Of a stretch of 64,000 nucleotides of DNA, positions 34,584-43,127 are shown piece by piece. Position 1 is the first letter of the stretch; each line of letters opens with the position of its first letter. Position numbers and translations under genes: made by a program. Below the pieces are notes generated by a model. The model did no database searches and was not told where the DNA came from. It saw only the letters and a program-made list of their open reading frames with translations. The stretch covers positions 744,001-808,000 of the forward strand of contig NZ_JAJALI010000001.1 of assembly GCF_020523795.1 (NCBI RefSeq), written 5' to 3'. This DNA is from Ancylobacter sp. Lp-2. Lineage in GTDB: Bacteria; Pseudomonadota; Alphaproteobacteria; Rhizobiales; Xanthobacteraceae.

Positions 34584-35413
34584 GCGTCGTCCTCGCGAGG
34601 CGTCGACAGGTGGAAGGCGGCGTAGATATAGCCGGTCGTGCGCTCCAGCCGATCATCCATGCCTTGCTCGGCCATCAAGGCGAGGATGGAGGCGCGCTCC
34701 TGCGCGGTCGAGAACCGCCGCTGGCGTTGTCGAAGGTGTGGGCACTCGGTTGTGACGAGACCGAACCCCGCCAGCATCGAGGCAATGTCCTCATAGCCAA
34801 AGGGATGCATCACGAAGCTCGCCACCCAAGGGCGGGACGCGGCGGTCACCTCGTAGACCCGTTTGAATGTTCGGACGGTCGCATAGCCGACGCAGCCCGT
34901 GCTGATGATCAGATCGGCGTCACGGAGAGCTTCACGGTCCGTTGGCGTGAGTTCCTCGGTCTCCAGATTGGCTGTCACGGCTGCTCCAATCAGGCCGACG
35001 TCATGGGCGTAGCGCAACGCCTGGCGGCTGGGATCCAGCCCCACGATCTCAAGGTCCTCCCGCAGCTTCTGGCACGTGAAGAAGGCCTCGTGATCCTCAA
35101 GGCTTTGCGACGCCAGCGGCCCATCCGCCAGGGTATAGGCGGCGTAGAGATCGTCCAACGAGAGCGGAGCGCGCAGCAGGGCCGCGTTGAGCCCGTAGGA
35201 CGCACCGATATCCACGATCTTGAGAGGTCGATGCGGCCGCTGGTGGCGGAGGCGCGTGATGATGGTCTCGAACACCGACTTGGCCCGGTCGCAGATCATG
35301 TAGTCGAGAGCGAGATGGGCCAGGTAATAGGCCTGCGGCCAAGGCTGGTCATAGGTCGGCGAGAAATCGTGCTTGGCCGCCCGCACCCCCGATTCAGATC
35401 CGCTCATCGACAT
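34580..35413 (-). CDS. Class I SAM-dependent methyltransferase-like protein
   Basis: A 277-residue protein; ATG 35413 has an AAGG about 10 nt upstream (ATG 35407 is an alternative). The AdoMet motif I is LKIVDIGASYGLNAALLR, with a preceding helix YYLAHLALDYMICDRAKSVFETII and later strands EIVGLDPSRQALRYAHDVGLIGAAVTANLE and ADLIISTGCVGYATVRTFKRVYEVT. It resembles Rossmann methyltransferases, but the acceptor is unknown. It is divergent from the GntR-ABC-amidase operon. The shared 203-bp region holds several palindromes, suggesting joint control. Confidence 0.8.
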   Translation of the reverse strand: MSMSGSESGVRAAKHDFSPTYDQPWPQAYYLAHLALDYMICDRAKSVFETIITRLRHQRPHRPLKIVDIGASYGLNAALLRAPLSLDDLYAAYTLADGPLASQSLEDHEAFFTCQKLREDLEIVGLDPSRQALRYAHDVGLIGAAVTANLETEELTPTDREALRDADLIISTGCVGYATVRTFKRVYEVTAASRPWVASFVMHPFGYEDIASMLAGFGLVTTECPHLRQRQRRFSTAQERASILALMAEQGMDDRLERTTGYIYAAFHLSTPREDDA

Positions 35414-35490
35414 TATCCGCCTTCGCATTCCCGCGTGTGATAGCGAGGAATTTTCGCGGCGGGAGCTGTCGATAGCAAACTACTTTCAGG

Positions 35491-35594
35491 AATGTACCAG
35501 ACATTTCAAAAACTTACTCCAACTGACGTAAACCAGTATACCGGTTATCGAATCCGGAACTCGGTCGTTGACGGTACATATTTTAAGATGTACC
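35491..35594. promoter_or_regulatory. Divergent promoter region with three palindromes
   Basis: Three inverted repeats lie between the methyltransferase gene (leftward) and gntR (rightward): AATGTACCAGACATT (35491-35505), AACCAGTATACCGGTT (35531-35546, 14 of 16 symmetric) and GGTACAT/ATGTACC (35573-35579, 35588-35594, 8-bp spacer). The word ATGTACCA occurs in the first and third, about 96 bp apart. These are candidate operators for the GntR protein encoded just downstream. Confidence 0.6.
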
Positions 35595-35616
35595 ACTTGG
35601 ACAACAGGAGGCCGCC

Positions 35617-36300
35617 ATGACAGTGACTGTTGAGAGCCGACCCACGCCGAGGGAGCGGTTTTCCGCGATCCACCGCGCTTTGCGCGACCGCATCTGTCTT
35701 CTGATTTACCCGCCCGGGACGGCACTCAGCGAAGCCGAGCTCGCGCGCGAATTCGGTGTCAGCCGCACCCCCATGCGGCGGGTGATGCAGGCGCTGGAGA
35801 ATGAAGGGCTGATCGAGACCACACCCAATGTCGGCTCGATGGTAACGTCGGTGGAACTCAAATCCCTGCGCGATGCCTATGCGCTGCGCATGAAGCTTGC
35901 CGAACTGCTCGGCGACCTCAACCCAGCGTCCATGCTCGACGCCATTACCGCGACGCTCCGCGAGCTTCTGGCCGAATGCCAGCCCCTCAGCGGTCAGGTC
36001 GATGTGCGGGCTCTAGCCCAGATCAGCCATCGGCTTCAGGACGAAATCCTGCATCTTTCGGGCAATGCCGAATACCGGCAGGTTTCCGAGGTTCTCTACT
36101 ACAAGACGATCCGCGCCTATCTCGAGATCCTGCCCGAACTGAACTGGGCGGCTGAAGTCGTGGCGCAAGCCGACGAGATCACCGAGATACTGGCCTCGCT
36201 CGCTGCCGGAGACGTCCGCGCGGTGGGCTTCATCCGGCGCAACCACATCGCCCGCACCCTTAACCGCATCACCAGCTTCATGCTGGGTGATCACGATTGA
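35617..36300 (+). CDS. GntR-family (FCD-type) transcriptional regulator of the ABC-amidase operon
   Basis: A 227-residue protein; ATG 35617 lies 6 nt after an AGGAGG-like sequence. The winged HTH is IHRALRDRICLLIYPPGTALSEAELAREFGVSRTPMRRVMQALENEGLIETTPNVGSMVTSV. The C-terminal all-helical FCD-type domain follows (LAQISHRLQDEILHLSGNAEYRQVSEVLYYKTIRAYL). It is the first gene of a rightward operon that runs through the ABC transporter to the amidase (9-nt gap to the ATPase). It is a paralogue of the GntR protein at 45877-46563. Confidence 0.92.
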   Translation: MTVTVESRPTPRERFSAIHRALRDRICLLIYPPGTALSEAELAREFGVSRTPMRRVMQALENEGLIETTPNVGSMVTSVELKSLRDAYALRMKLAELLGDLNPASMLDAITATLRELLAECQPLSGQVDVRALAQISHRLQDEILHLSGNAEYRQVSEVLYYKTIRAYLEILPELNWAAEVVAQADEITEILASLAAGDVRAVGFIRRNHIARTLNRITSFMLGDHD

Positions 36301-36309
36301 GGGGCGCCC

Positions 36310-37431
36310 ATGCTGATGAAGGTTACCAGCGCGCTGGCGCCATCAGGCAACGGGATCCAGGCGGAAGCTCTCGTGTTGCGCCGCGTCGATAAGACCTATG
36401 ACGGTGTCAGCAAGGTGGTGGACGCGCTTGATCTCGACGTTCACCCGGGCGAGTTCCTGACGATTCTCGGTCCCTCAGGCTCCGGTAAGACCAGCCTCCT
36501 GATGATGCTCGCCGGCTTCGAGGCGCCGAGTGCCGGTACAATCGAGATCGGTGGGCGGGACGTGTCCAGGCTGCCGCCCTACAAGCGCAATATCGGCATG
36601 GTGTTCCAGCATTATGCGCTGTTCCCGCACCTGACCGTCGGCGAGAACCTCGCTTATCCGCTCCAGGCGCGCGGCTGGCGTAAATCGGACATCGCCGAGC
36701 GGGTCGACTGGGCGCTGCAGCTGATCCATCTCGATGGCATGCAGGACCGGCGGCCGGCGCAGCTGTCCGGCGGGCAGCAGCAGCGCATCGCCGTGGCTCG
36801 GGCGCTGATCTACAGGCCGCAGCTCGTGCTCATGGACGAGCCGCTGGGCGCGCTCGACAAGCAGCTGCGCGAGCAGATGCAGGACGAGATCGTCAGGATC
36901 CATCGCGAACTGCGGCCGACCATAGTCTATGTCACCCATGACCAGAGCGAGGCTTTGTCGCTTTCGGATCGTGTGGCTGTGTTCGAAGCGGGACGGATTG
37001 CCCAGATCGGCACCCCCTCGGAACTCTACGAGCAGCCCGGGACTGCCTTCGTGGCCGGATTCATTGGTGAGAACAATCGCATCACCGGCAGCGTGATCGC
37101 CGTCACGACCGAGTTCTGCCATGTCCGCTGTGCCGATGGCGCCATCGTTGAGGCGCGAAACATCGCCGACGTGCGGATTGGCGACCGCGTGAACCTTGCG
37201 GTCCGGCCCGAGCGTCTTCGACCGACCCAGGCTGGGGACGGGTCATCGGTCGAGGTGGAGGTCGCCGACATCACCTATCTCGGTGAGGTTTCCCGTGTGC
37301 GCTGCCGGATGCGCGACGGCACCGAGATCATCTGGAAGCTGCCCAATTGTGGCCAGAGCGAGCGCCCCAATCGCGGCGCCACCATCGCTCTCGGCTTCAG
37401 CCGAGAGGACGCCCGGGCCTTCGCCGCCTGA
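36310..37431 (+). CDS. ABC transporter ATP-binding protein (PotA-like)
   Basis: A 373-residue protein. Walker A is LGPSGSGKTSLLMMLAG, the Q-loop region is NIGMVFQHYALFPHLTVGENLAYPL, the signature is QLSGGQQQRIAVARAL, and Walker B is VLMDEPLGALDKQLREQ. The switch His is in YVTHDQSEALSLSDRV. A C-terminal TOBE domain follows (RIGDRVNLAVRPERLRP ... VADITYLGEVSRVRCRMRDG). This is the spermidine/putrescine-type importer ATPase. It powers uptake with the two permeases and binding protein encoded next. Confidence 0.95.
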   Translation: MLMKVTSALAPSGNGIQAEALVLRRVDKTYDGVSKVVDALDLDVHPGEFLTILGPSGSGKTSLLMMLAGFEAPSAGTIEIGGRDVSRLPPYKRNIGMVFQHYALFPHLTVGENLAYPLQARGWRKSDIAERVDWALQLIHLDGMQDRRPAQLSGGQQQRIAVARALIYRPQLVLMDEPLGALDKQLREQMQDEIVRIHRELRPTIVYVTHDQSEALSLSDRVAVFEAGRIAQIGTPSELYEQPGTAFVAGFIGENNRITGSVIAVTTEFCHVRCADGAIVEARNIADVRIGDRVNLAVRPERLRPTQAGDGSSVEVEVADITYLGEVSRVRCRMRDGTEIIWKLPNCGQSERPNRGATIALGFSREDARAFAA

Positions 37432-37462
37432 GCGCACCCTTCCCATCTTAAGGAGGTTCACC

Positions 37463-38536
37463 ATGGTCATCGCGTGCCCGAAAGTGTCGTCCGCAGCTCT
37501 TCTCTGCCTTATGATTACTTATGGCCCCGCGTGCGCAGCGGACGCTCTGACCATTGCCTCCTTCGGCGGTCAATACACGGCCAGCCAGAAAAAGTCGCAG
37601 TATGAACCATTCACCGCCAGCACGGGCGTGACGATCAAGTCGGTCGATTACAATGGGGGACTGGCCGAACTGACCGCCCAGGTGCGTTCCGGAACGGTGA
37701 GCTGGGACGTCGTCGATGTCGAGTTGCAGGATCTTGATCGTGGCTGCGCCGACGGTCTGTTCGAGAAGATCGATCCGGCGCAACTACCGGCAGGCTCCGA
37801 TGGGGTTCCGGCCATCAAGGACTTTGTTACCGGGTCACTTCATGAGTGTGGTGTCGGCACCGTCATCTGGTCCAATGTGCTGGCCTTCAGCGATCCGGCC
37901 TTTCCCGATGCCAAGCCGAGTCGGATTGAGGACTTCTTCGATCTGGAGAGGTTTCCAGGCCGGCGCGGGCTGCCCAAGCGTCCTCACGCCATACTGGAAT
38001 GGGCGTTGATGGCCGATGGCGTCGCCCCCTCTGAGGTCTACGGGGTGCTGGCAACGCCGGAAGGTCTCGACCGTGCCTTCGCCAAGCTGGACACGATCAA
38101 GTATCACGCCGTCTTCTGGGAGACCGGGGCGCAAATGATCCAGCTTCTCGCCGATGGCGAGGTCGCGCTGTCCGCTGCCTATAATGGCCGGGTACAATCG
38201 GCGATCTCGGACGACGCCAAGCCGCTGAAGATCATCTGGGATCGGCAGATCTGGAACGCGGATTATTATGCCGTTGTCGCCGGCACCCAAGCCAAGAACA
38301 CCGCATTTGATTTCGTGCGCTTTGCCACTGGAACCGTTCCGCTGGCCGAGCAGACGAAATACATCGCTTATGGGCCAGCGCGCCGATCCTCTCAGCCGCT
38401 GATCGCGCCGGCGATCGCCGCCACACTTCCGACGGCACCGGCCAATTTCAACAACGCCCTGGCCTTCGACGCCGCCTGGTGGACCGCTCATGGCGACGCG
38501 ATCAATGAACGCTATGCGGCGTGGCTGGTCCAATGA
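37463..38536 (+). CDS. ABC transporter substrate-binding protein (PotD/F-like)
   Basis: A 357-residue protein. ATG 37463 has a strong AAGGAGG at 37450-37456. The signal peptide is MVIACPKVSSAALLCLMITYGPACA, then mature ADALTIASFGGQYTASQKKSQYEPF. Other family blocks: GTVSWDVVDVELQDLDRGCADGLFEKID, VGTVIWSNVLAFSDPAF, RIEDFFDLERFPGRRGLPKRPH, FWETGAQMIQLLADGEVALSAAYNGRVQSA and WNADYYAVVAGTQAKNTAFDFVRFAT. Binds a small, probably cationic or amide-bearing, solute; identity is unknown. Ends in a 4-nt overlap with the first permease gene. Confidence 0.93.
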   Translation: MVIACPKVSSAALLCLMITYGPACAADALTIASFGGQYTASQKKSQYEPFTASTGVTIKSVDYNGGLAELTAQVRSGTVSWDVVDVELQDLDRGCADGLFEKIDPAQLPAGSDGVPAIKDFVTGSLHECGVGTVIWSNVLAFSDPAFPDAKPSRIEDFFDLERFPGRRGLPKRPHAILEWALMADGVAPSEVYGVLATPEGLDRAFAKLDTIKYHAVFWETGAQMIQLLADGEVALSAAYNGRVQSAISDDAKPLKIIWDRQIWNADYYAVVAGTQAKNTAFDFVRFATGTVPLAEQTKYIAYGPARRSSQPLIAPAIAATLPTAPANFNNALAFDAAWWTAHGDAINERYAAWLVQ

Positions 38537-39711
38537 ACGCGGTTTCGCCCTCCCGCGCCGGCTGGGCGCTCGTGCTTCCCCTGGTCGCCTTCATCGTGAT
38601 CGCCTTCCTGGCGCCCATCGCGACCATGCTCCTGCGCAGCGTCCATGACCCGGAAATCGCCGATCTGATGCCGCGTACGCGCCAGACCCTCGCTCGATGG
38701 GATGGGATCGGCGTTCCCCAAATGGCCACTGAAGCCGTCACCGCGGATCTACGGGAGGCGAGCGCGACCAACCAAATCGGTCGGCTCGCCCAGCGTCTCA
38801 ACCGCGAGCGGAATGGGCTTCGCGTGCTGATCGACGTTACCGCGCGACATCTGGAGCGGGAGCCTGACACCAAGCTTTCGCGGATCGATCCAGGCTGGAG
38901 CGATCCCGCCCTCTGGCAGATTCTGGCGCGCGTCACCTCGCCCTGGACGGGACAACATCTGCTCAATGCACTGGATCTGACCGTAACGCCTGATGGAGCA
39001 ATGGTTCGGCAGGAGGAGGCGCGGCGACTTTATGTCGATCTCTTCCTGCGCACAGCCTGGGTTGCTGCTCTTGTCACACTCATCTGTGCGCTGCTCGGCT
39101 ATCCCTATGCCTATGCCTATGCCATGGCGGCGGCGGGCCCCTCACTACGTGCGCTACTGCTCTTCCTGGTGCTGCTGCCGTTCTGGACCTCATTGCTGGT
39201 GCGCGCCACGGCCTGGATCGTGCTGCTGCAACGGCGCGGCGTCATCAATGAAGGGCTCCTCGCGGCGGGCCTCATTGGCGAGACCGGCCGTCTGGACCTG
39301 ATCTACAACATGACGGGGACCATCATCGTCATGGTTCACGTGCTGCTGCCCTTCTTTGTGCTTCCGCTTTATTCGGTGATGGCGGGACTGCCGACGTCCT
39401 ATGTGCGCGCCTCAGCAAGCCTGGGAGCGCATCCAGTGCGGACCTTCGCACGCGTCTATCTTCCACTGACCTATCCCGGTGTCGCTGCGGGTGGCCTGCT
39501 CGTCTTCATCCTGTCGCTAGGCTATTACGTCACCCCGGCCCTGGTGGGAGGACGAACCGGCCAGCTCATCAGCAATCAGATCGCTTTCCACATGCAGAGG
39601 AGCCTGAACTGGGGCTTGGCGGCTGCTCTTGGGACGTTGCTCCTGCTTGCGGTTCTGCTCCTCGCTTTGACGCTGCCGCGTCTCGCCGAACGCGGAGGGC
39701 TGCGCGCATGA
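38533..39711 (+). CDS. ABC transporter permease (PotB-like)
   Basis: A 392-residue protein from ATG 38533, overlapping the previous stop. TM1 (residues 10-35) is followed by a large, about 130-residue, periplasmic loop before the remaining five segments. The same insert is seen in the subgroup of PotB-like permeases longer than 380 residues. The ATPase-contacting EAA loop reads VRASASLGAHPVRTFARVYLPLTYPG. It forms the channel with the next gene product. Confidence 0.92.
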   Translation: MNAVSPSRAGWALVLPLVAFIVIAFLAPIATMLLRSVHDPEIADLMPRTRQTLARWDGIGVPQMATEAVTADLREASATNQIGRLAQRLNRERNGLRVLIDVTARHLEREPDTKLSRIDPGWSDPALWQILARVTSPWTGQHLLNALDLTVTPDGAMVRQEEARRLYVDLFLRTAWVAALVTLICALLGYPYAYAYAMAAAGPSLRALLLFLVLLPFWTSLLVRATAWIVLLQRRGVINEGLLAAGLIGETGRLDLIYNMTGTIIVMVHVLLPFFVLPLYSVMAGLPTSYVRASASLGAHPVRTFARVYLPLTYPGVAAGGLLVFILSLGYYVTPALVGGRTGQLISNQIAFHMQRSLNWGLAAALGTLLLLAVLLLALTLPRLAERGGLRA

Positions 39712-40526
39712 ACCGGCTCGCCCGTTTTGGGTTCTATCTTCTATGCGGCCTGATCGCGGCCTTCCTTGTCCTGCCACTCCTCGTGATAGTGCCGCTGTCC
39801 TTCAATCCGGAGCCGTATTTTTCCTTCACGCCGGCCATGCTCCAGCTTGATCCTGCTGGATGGTCGCTGCGCTGGTACCGGGAAATTGCGGAAAGCGCGC
39901 AGTGGCGGCTGGCGCTGCGCAACAGCCTGGGCATCGCGGCTGTCGTCACCCCGCTGGCAACCCTTCTCGGCACGATGGCGGCGCTTGGATTGCGGCGGCT
40001 ACCGACGCGGCCGCGTAAGATGTTGGCTGTCATCATCGCGTCTCCGCTGGTGGTGCCGGTCATCCTGTTCGCCACGGGAATCTATTTCTTCTTGGCGCCG
40101 CTGGGGCTGACCCAATCCTTTGCCGGTATCATTCTCGCCCATACCGCATTGGCGGCACCCTACGTGGTGGTGACGGTCGGCAGCGCGCTCACCACCTTTG
40201 ACGAGCGCCTGCTCCGCGCCGCGTCTATTCTGGGTTCGCCGCCTTTATCCACCTTTTTCAAGGTGACCTTGCCGCTGATCGCTCCTGGGATCGCTTCAGG
40301 TGCTCTATTCGCCTTTGTCACATCCTTCGATGAAGCCGTCATCGCCCTGTTCCTCGCAGGCTATGACCAGCGCACCATTCCGTTGCAGATGTGGTCGGGT
40401 GTGCGGGACCAGTTGAGTCCCGCCGTGCTCGCCGCAGCGACGCTCATGGTGCTTCTCGTCACCATCGTAATGCTCGGCGCGATGCTGATCGCTCGCTCCG
40501 CGCGATCGGCAGGAACACGCAGATGA
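39708..40526 (+). CDS. ABC transporter permease (PotC-like)
   Basis: A 272-residue protein with six membrane segments. The EAA loop is LLRAASILGSPPLSTFFKVTLPLIAPGIASG, followed by FVTSFDEAVIALFLAGYDQRTIPLQMW. It overlaps the upstream permease by 4 nt and the downstream AtzG-like gene by 4 nt, so five or more genes are translationally coupled. Confidence 0.93.
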   Translation: MNRLARFGFYLLCGLIAAFLVLPLLVIVPLSFNPEPYFSFTPAMLQLDPAGWSLRWYREIAESAQWRLALRNSLGIAAVVTPLATLLGTMAALGLRRLPTRPRKMLAVIIASPLVVPVILFATGIYFFLAPLGLTQSFAGIILAHTALAAPYVVVTVGSALTTFDERLLRAASILGSPPLSTFFKVTLPLIAPGIASGALFAFVTSFDEAVIALFLAGYDQRTIPLQMWSGVRDQLSPAVLAAATLMVLLVTIVMLGAMLIARSARSAGTRR

Positions 40527-40747
40527 CGAGTCAAGACTGGCTCGATGCCGACTTTCTGGCGGACGTCGCTGCGCGGCTTGCCGGGCGTAACTGGCCCGCC
40601 GCGAAGTTAGCGCCGCTGGTACAGGGGGCGGGGCATGGCCTCGTCAGTGGCCTGGGCGATCTGCTGGCAGGCTTGCAGAGGCTCGCCGATGGGGATCTCG
40701 CCGACATCGGACCGGCAATCCCTCCTTTCCAGGAAACAGGCCAATGA
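40523..40747 (+). CDS. AtzG-like (DUF4089-type) small partner of the amidase
   Basis: A 74-residue protein from ATG 40523: LDADFLADVAARLAGRNWPAAKLAPLVQGAGHGLVSGLGDLLAGLQRLADGDLADIGPAIPPF. It is small, helical and ends in a Pro/Phe motif like AtzG, which pairs with the amidase AtzE. It is squeezed between the permease and the amidase with 4-nt overlaps on both sides. Length, position and pattern all fit a structural partner of the amidase; sequence conservation is modest. Confidence 0.7.
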   Translation: MTSQDWLDADFLADVAARLAGRNWPAAKLAPLVQGAGHGLVSGLGDLLAGLQRLADGDLADIGPAIPPFQETGQ

Positions 40748-42186
40748 GCGACCTCACGCGTTTGTCCTTGCGCAAGCTCCGGCGGCTGATGGTCTCCGGG
40801 GAGGTCCGGCCGGAGGAGGTGACCGTGGCGTTTCTGGCGCGAGCCGAAGCCCGCAATAGTCGAGATCTCAGCTTTGTCTCGATCGGCTTGGAAGAAGCTC
40901 TGGCGTGCGCTAGCCGGGTGGAACAGGCTGGCGCATCGGGGCGCATCGCCGGCATCCCCTTCTCCTGCAAGGATGTGTTCGACACAGTAACGTTGCCGAC
41001 CACGGCCGGCTCGCGCGCCATGGATGATTACCGGCCAATCAGAGACGCGCAGGCGCTTGAACGCCTCAAGGCGTCTGGCGCCATCCTTTTGGGAAAGAAC
41101 AATCTGCACGAGTTCTGCTACGGCATCACTGGCGCCAACCCGACCTTCGGCACGCCGGCCAACCCGCATGACCGACGCCGCCTGGCGGGCGGATCCTCCA
41201 GCGGCTCCGCCGTTGCGGTCGCTAACCGCACGGCGATGTTTGCCCTCGGCACCGATACGGGCGGCTCGGTGCGCGTTCCCGCCAGCCTGTGCGGCCTTGT
41301 CGGCTTCAAGCCGACGCGCGGGCAGATCAGCCTGAAGGGTGTGGTGCCTTTCTGCTGGTCGCTGGACCATGCCGGGATTCTTGCTCGAAGCTGTGGGGAC
41401 GCGGCCAACGTGTTCCTGGCCGTTCGCGAGGCGGATGAGGCCATCTTGGCGCCGAAGGCCGATCATTCCGAGCGTGGTAACTCTCTGCATGGGCTGCGCA
41501 TTGGCGTTCCCAAGGGAGCCTTTCTCGAGAATGTGGCGTCCGACATAGCGTTGCGCGTGCATCAGCTGATTGCGGAATGCCGCCGGTTCGGAGCCCACAT
41601 CGTCGACGTGGTGATGCCGGACGCCACCCATGTGCGCACAGCCTCGCTGGCCGTCCAGCTCGTCGAAGCTTTTGCCTGGCACCGGACAAATCTCCAGCGC
41701 CGGTTCGATCTCTATGGCGAGGATGTCCGTGAGGGGCTGCTTCAGGGCCAGTTCATCCTGGCCGAGCATTATGTGCAGGCGCTCCGGCTGATCGCCGCGA
41801 AGCAGGCCGAGGTCAGCGAGCGGCTCAAGGATATCGATGTGCTGATGACGCCGACGACGCCGATCGTCGCGCCAGCGCTGGATCAGAAGCAGGTGTCACT
41901 AGCGGGCGTTGCGGTGCCTGTCGGCAATGCGCTGTCGCACTTCACCTGTCTTTTCAACTTGACTGGTCACCCCGCGCTATCCGTTCCCATCGGTCGGGAC
42001 GGTGATGGCCTGCCGATCGGAGTGCAACTGATCGGTGCGCATCATCGGGACATGAAGCTCCTGGCGATCGGCGCTGCACTGGAACGGGTCGGTCTGGCCG
42101 GCTGGATCGAGCCGAATGACGAGATGGATGATGGCACCGTCATGCCGTCTCCGCTGGCGCAGCAGCGAGAGTTCTATGCGCATTAG
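40744..42186 (+). CDS. Amidase-signature hydrolase
   Basis: A 480-residue protein of the amidase signature family with its Ser-cisSer-Lys triad: Lys76 in IPFSCKDVFD, cis-Ser in LAGGSSSGSAVAVANRT (residues 148-163) and nucleophile Ser175 in GTDTGGSVRVPASLCGL. C-terminal features are LMTPTTPIVAPAL and LTGHPALSVPIGRDGDGLPIGVQLIGAHHRDMKLL. Hydrolyses an amide taken up by the adjacent ABC system. Pairing with an AtzG-like gene recalls AtzE (1-carboxybiuret hydrolase), but the substrate is open. It is the last gene of the gntR operon. Confidence 0.93.
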   Translation: MSDLTRLSLRKLRRLMVSGEVRPEEVTVAFLARAEARNSRDLSFVSIGLEEALACASRVEQAGASGRIAGIPFSCKDVFDTVTLPTTAGSRAMDDYRPIRDAQALERLKASGAILLGKNNLHEFCYGITGANPTFGTPANPHDRRRLAGGSSSGSAVAVANRTAMFALGTDTGGSVRVPASLCGLVGFKPTRGQISLKGVVPFCWSLDHAGILARSCGDAANVFLAVREADEAILAPKADHSERGNSLHGLRIGVPKGAFLENVASDIALRVHQLIAECRRFGAHIVDVVMPDATHVRTASLAVQLVEAFAWHRTNLQRRFDLYGEDVREGLLQGQFILAEHYVQALRLIAAKQAEVSERLKDIDVLMTPTTPIVAPALDQKQVSLAGVAVPVGNALSHFTCLFNLTGHPALSVPIGRDGDGLPIGVQLIGAHHRDMKLLAIGAALERVGLAGWIEPNDEMDDGTVMPSPLAQQREFYAH

Positions 42187-42244
42187 GGATACGGGCGCTA
42201 CGGATACTGTCCAACTCCGAGTGGCACCGCCTGTGGAGAAGGCG

Positions 42245-42283
42245 TTCCCAATTTGGGAAAATGCCTTGTTCCCGATTCGGGAA
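42245..42283. promoter_or_regulatory. Twin palindromic operators upstream of higBA
   Basis: Two 15-bp palindromes, TTCCCAATTTGGGAA (42245-42259) and TTCCCGATTCGGGAA (42269-42283), lie 24 bp apart, centre to centre, just before the toxin gene. They fit TTCCCRATTYGGGAA. Tandem palindromes at this position are the usual binding sites of the HigA antitoxin for autorepression. Confidence 0.75.
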
Positions 42284-42299
42284 TTCGCTATAAGCTCCT

Positions 42300-42596
42300 A
42301 TGCAGATCATCGCTCGCCGGACTCTCAAGCTCTTCTGGGAGCGCTATCCGCAAGCTGAGACGCCACTCGTGCTCTGGTATGCCCGCGTGGCGAAGGCCGC
42401 GTGGGCCGGCCCTCAGGACGTGAAAGCGACCTTCGGGACTAACGTGGATTTCGTAGGGGACAACCGCCTGATCTTCGATGTCGGTGGCAACAAGTTCCGA
42501 CTCATCGTCCACGTCGCCTATCCATTCCGTCGGGTGTTGATCAAGTTCGTGGGCACTCACGCTGAATATGACGCCATAGATCCGGAGACCGTTTGA
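42300..42596 (+). CDS. higB: HigB-type mRNA interferase toxin
   Basis: A 98-residue RelE-superfamily protein: MQIIARRTLKLFWERYPQAETPLVLWYARVAKAAWAGPQDVKATFGTNVDFVGDNRLIFDVGGNKFRLIVHVAYPFRRVLIKFVGTHAEYDAID. The C-terminal FVGTHAEYD motif marks the HigB toxin group, which cleaves mRNA on the ribosome. Toxin precedes antitoxin, as in higBA, with a 1-nt overlap. Confidence 0.92.
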   Translation: MQIIARRTLKLFWERYPQAETPLVLWYARVAKAAWAGPQDVKATFGTNVDFVGDNRLIFDVGGNKFRLIVHVAYPFRRVLIKFVGTHAEYDAIDPETV

Positions 42597-42970
42597 TGGA
42601 CATTCGACCGATCAAGACCGACGCGGACTATGAGTGGGCGCTGGCCGAGGTAACACGCTATTTCGAGCAACAGCCTGAACCGGGCTCGACAGAAGGGGAC
42701 CGCTTCGACGTGCTCTCGGACCTTATCGCGGCGTATGAGGAGCGGCACTTTCCGCTGCCAGATGCCGATCCTGTCGAAGCGCTGCGCGCTTTCCTTGAAG
42801 CGACCGGGCGAACGCAGCAGGATCTTGCGGCGTTGCTCGGCTCCGCACCGCGCGCATCGGAAGTCCTGCGCCGCAAGCGAGCCCTGACCGTCGATATGAT
42901 CGGCAAGTTGAGCAAGGAGTGGGGTATTCCGGCGGATGTCCTGGTGCGGCCTTACAGGCTGGCGGCGTAA
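42596..42970 (+). CDS. higA: HigA-type antitoxin (XRE HTH)
   Basis: A 124-residue protein; ATG 42596 was chosen over TTG 42593. The N-terminus MDIRPIKTDADYEWALAEVTRYF is the HigA beginning. The C-terminal HTH is FLEATGRTQQDLAALLGSAPRASEVLRRKRALTVDMIGKLSKEWGIPADVLVRPY. It neutralises HigB and should bind the twin palindromes upstream. The pair probably stabilises the cargo island. Confidence 0.93.
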   Translation: MDIRPIKTDADYEWALAEVTRYFEQQPEPGSTEGDRFDVLSDLIAAYEERHFPLPDADPVEALRAFLEATGRTQQDLAALLGSAPRASEVLRRKRALTVDMIGKLSKEWGIPADVLVRPYRLAA

Positions 42971-43127
42971 AACGTCCCCAAGGAAAGTTTCATCGCGCCG
43001 CGGGATGGTGCTGGTACGATCAAGCTCGATTTGCGAAGGGGGACCGATCAGTGGGGAAATTGAGATCCACAGTGTCCGCCTTTCAGGACATTACTCGGTC
43101 GAGGTGATGTCCTCCCGATCACACGCG

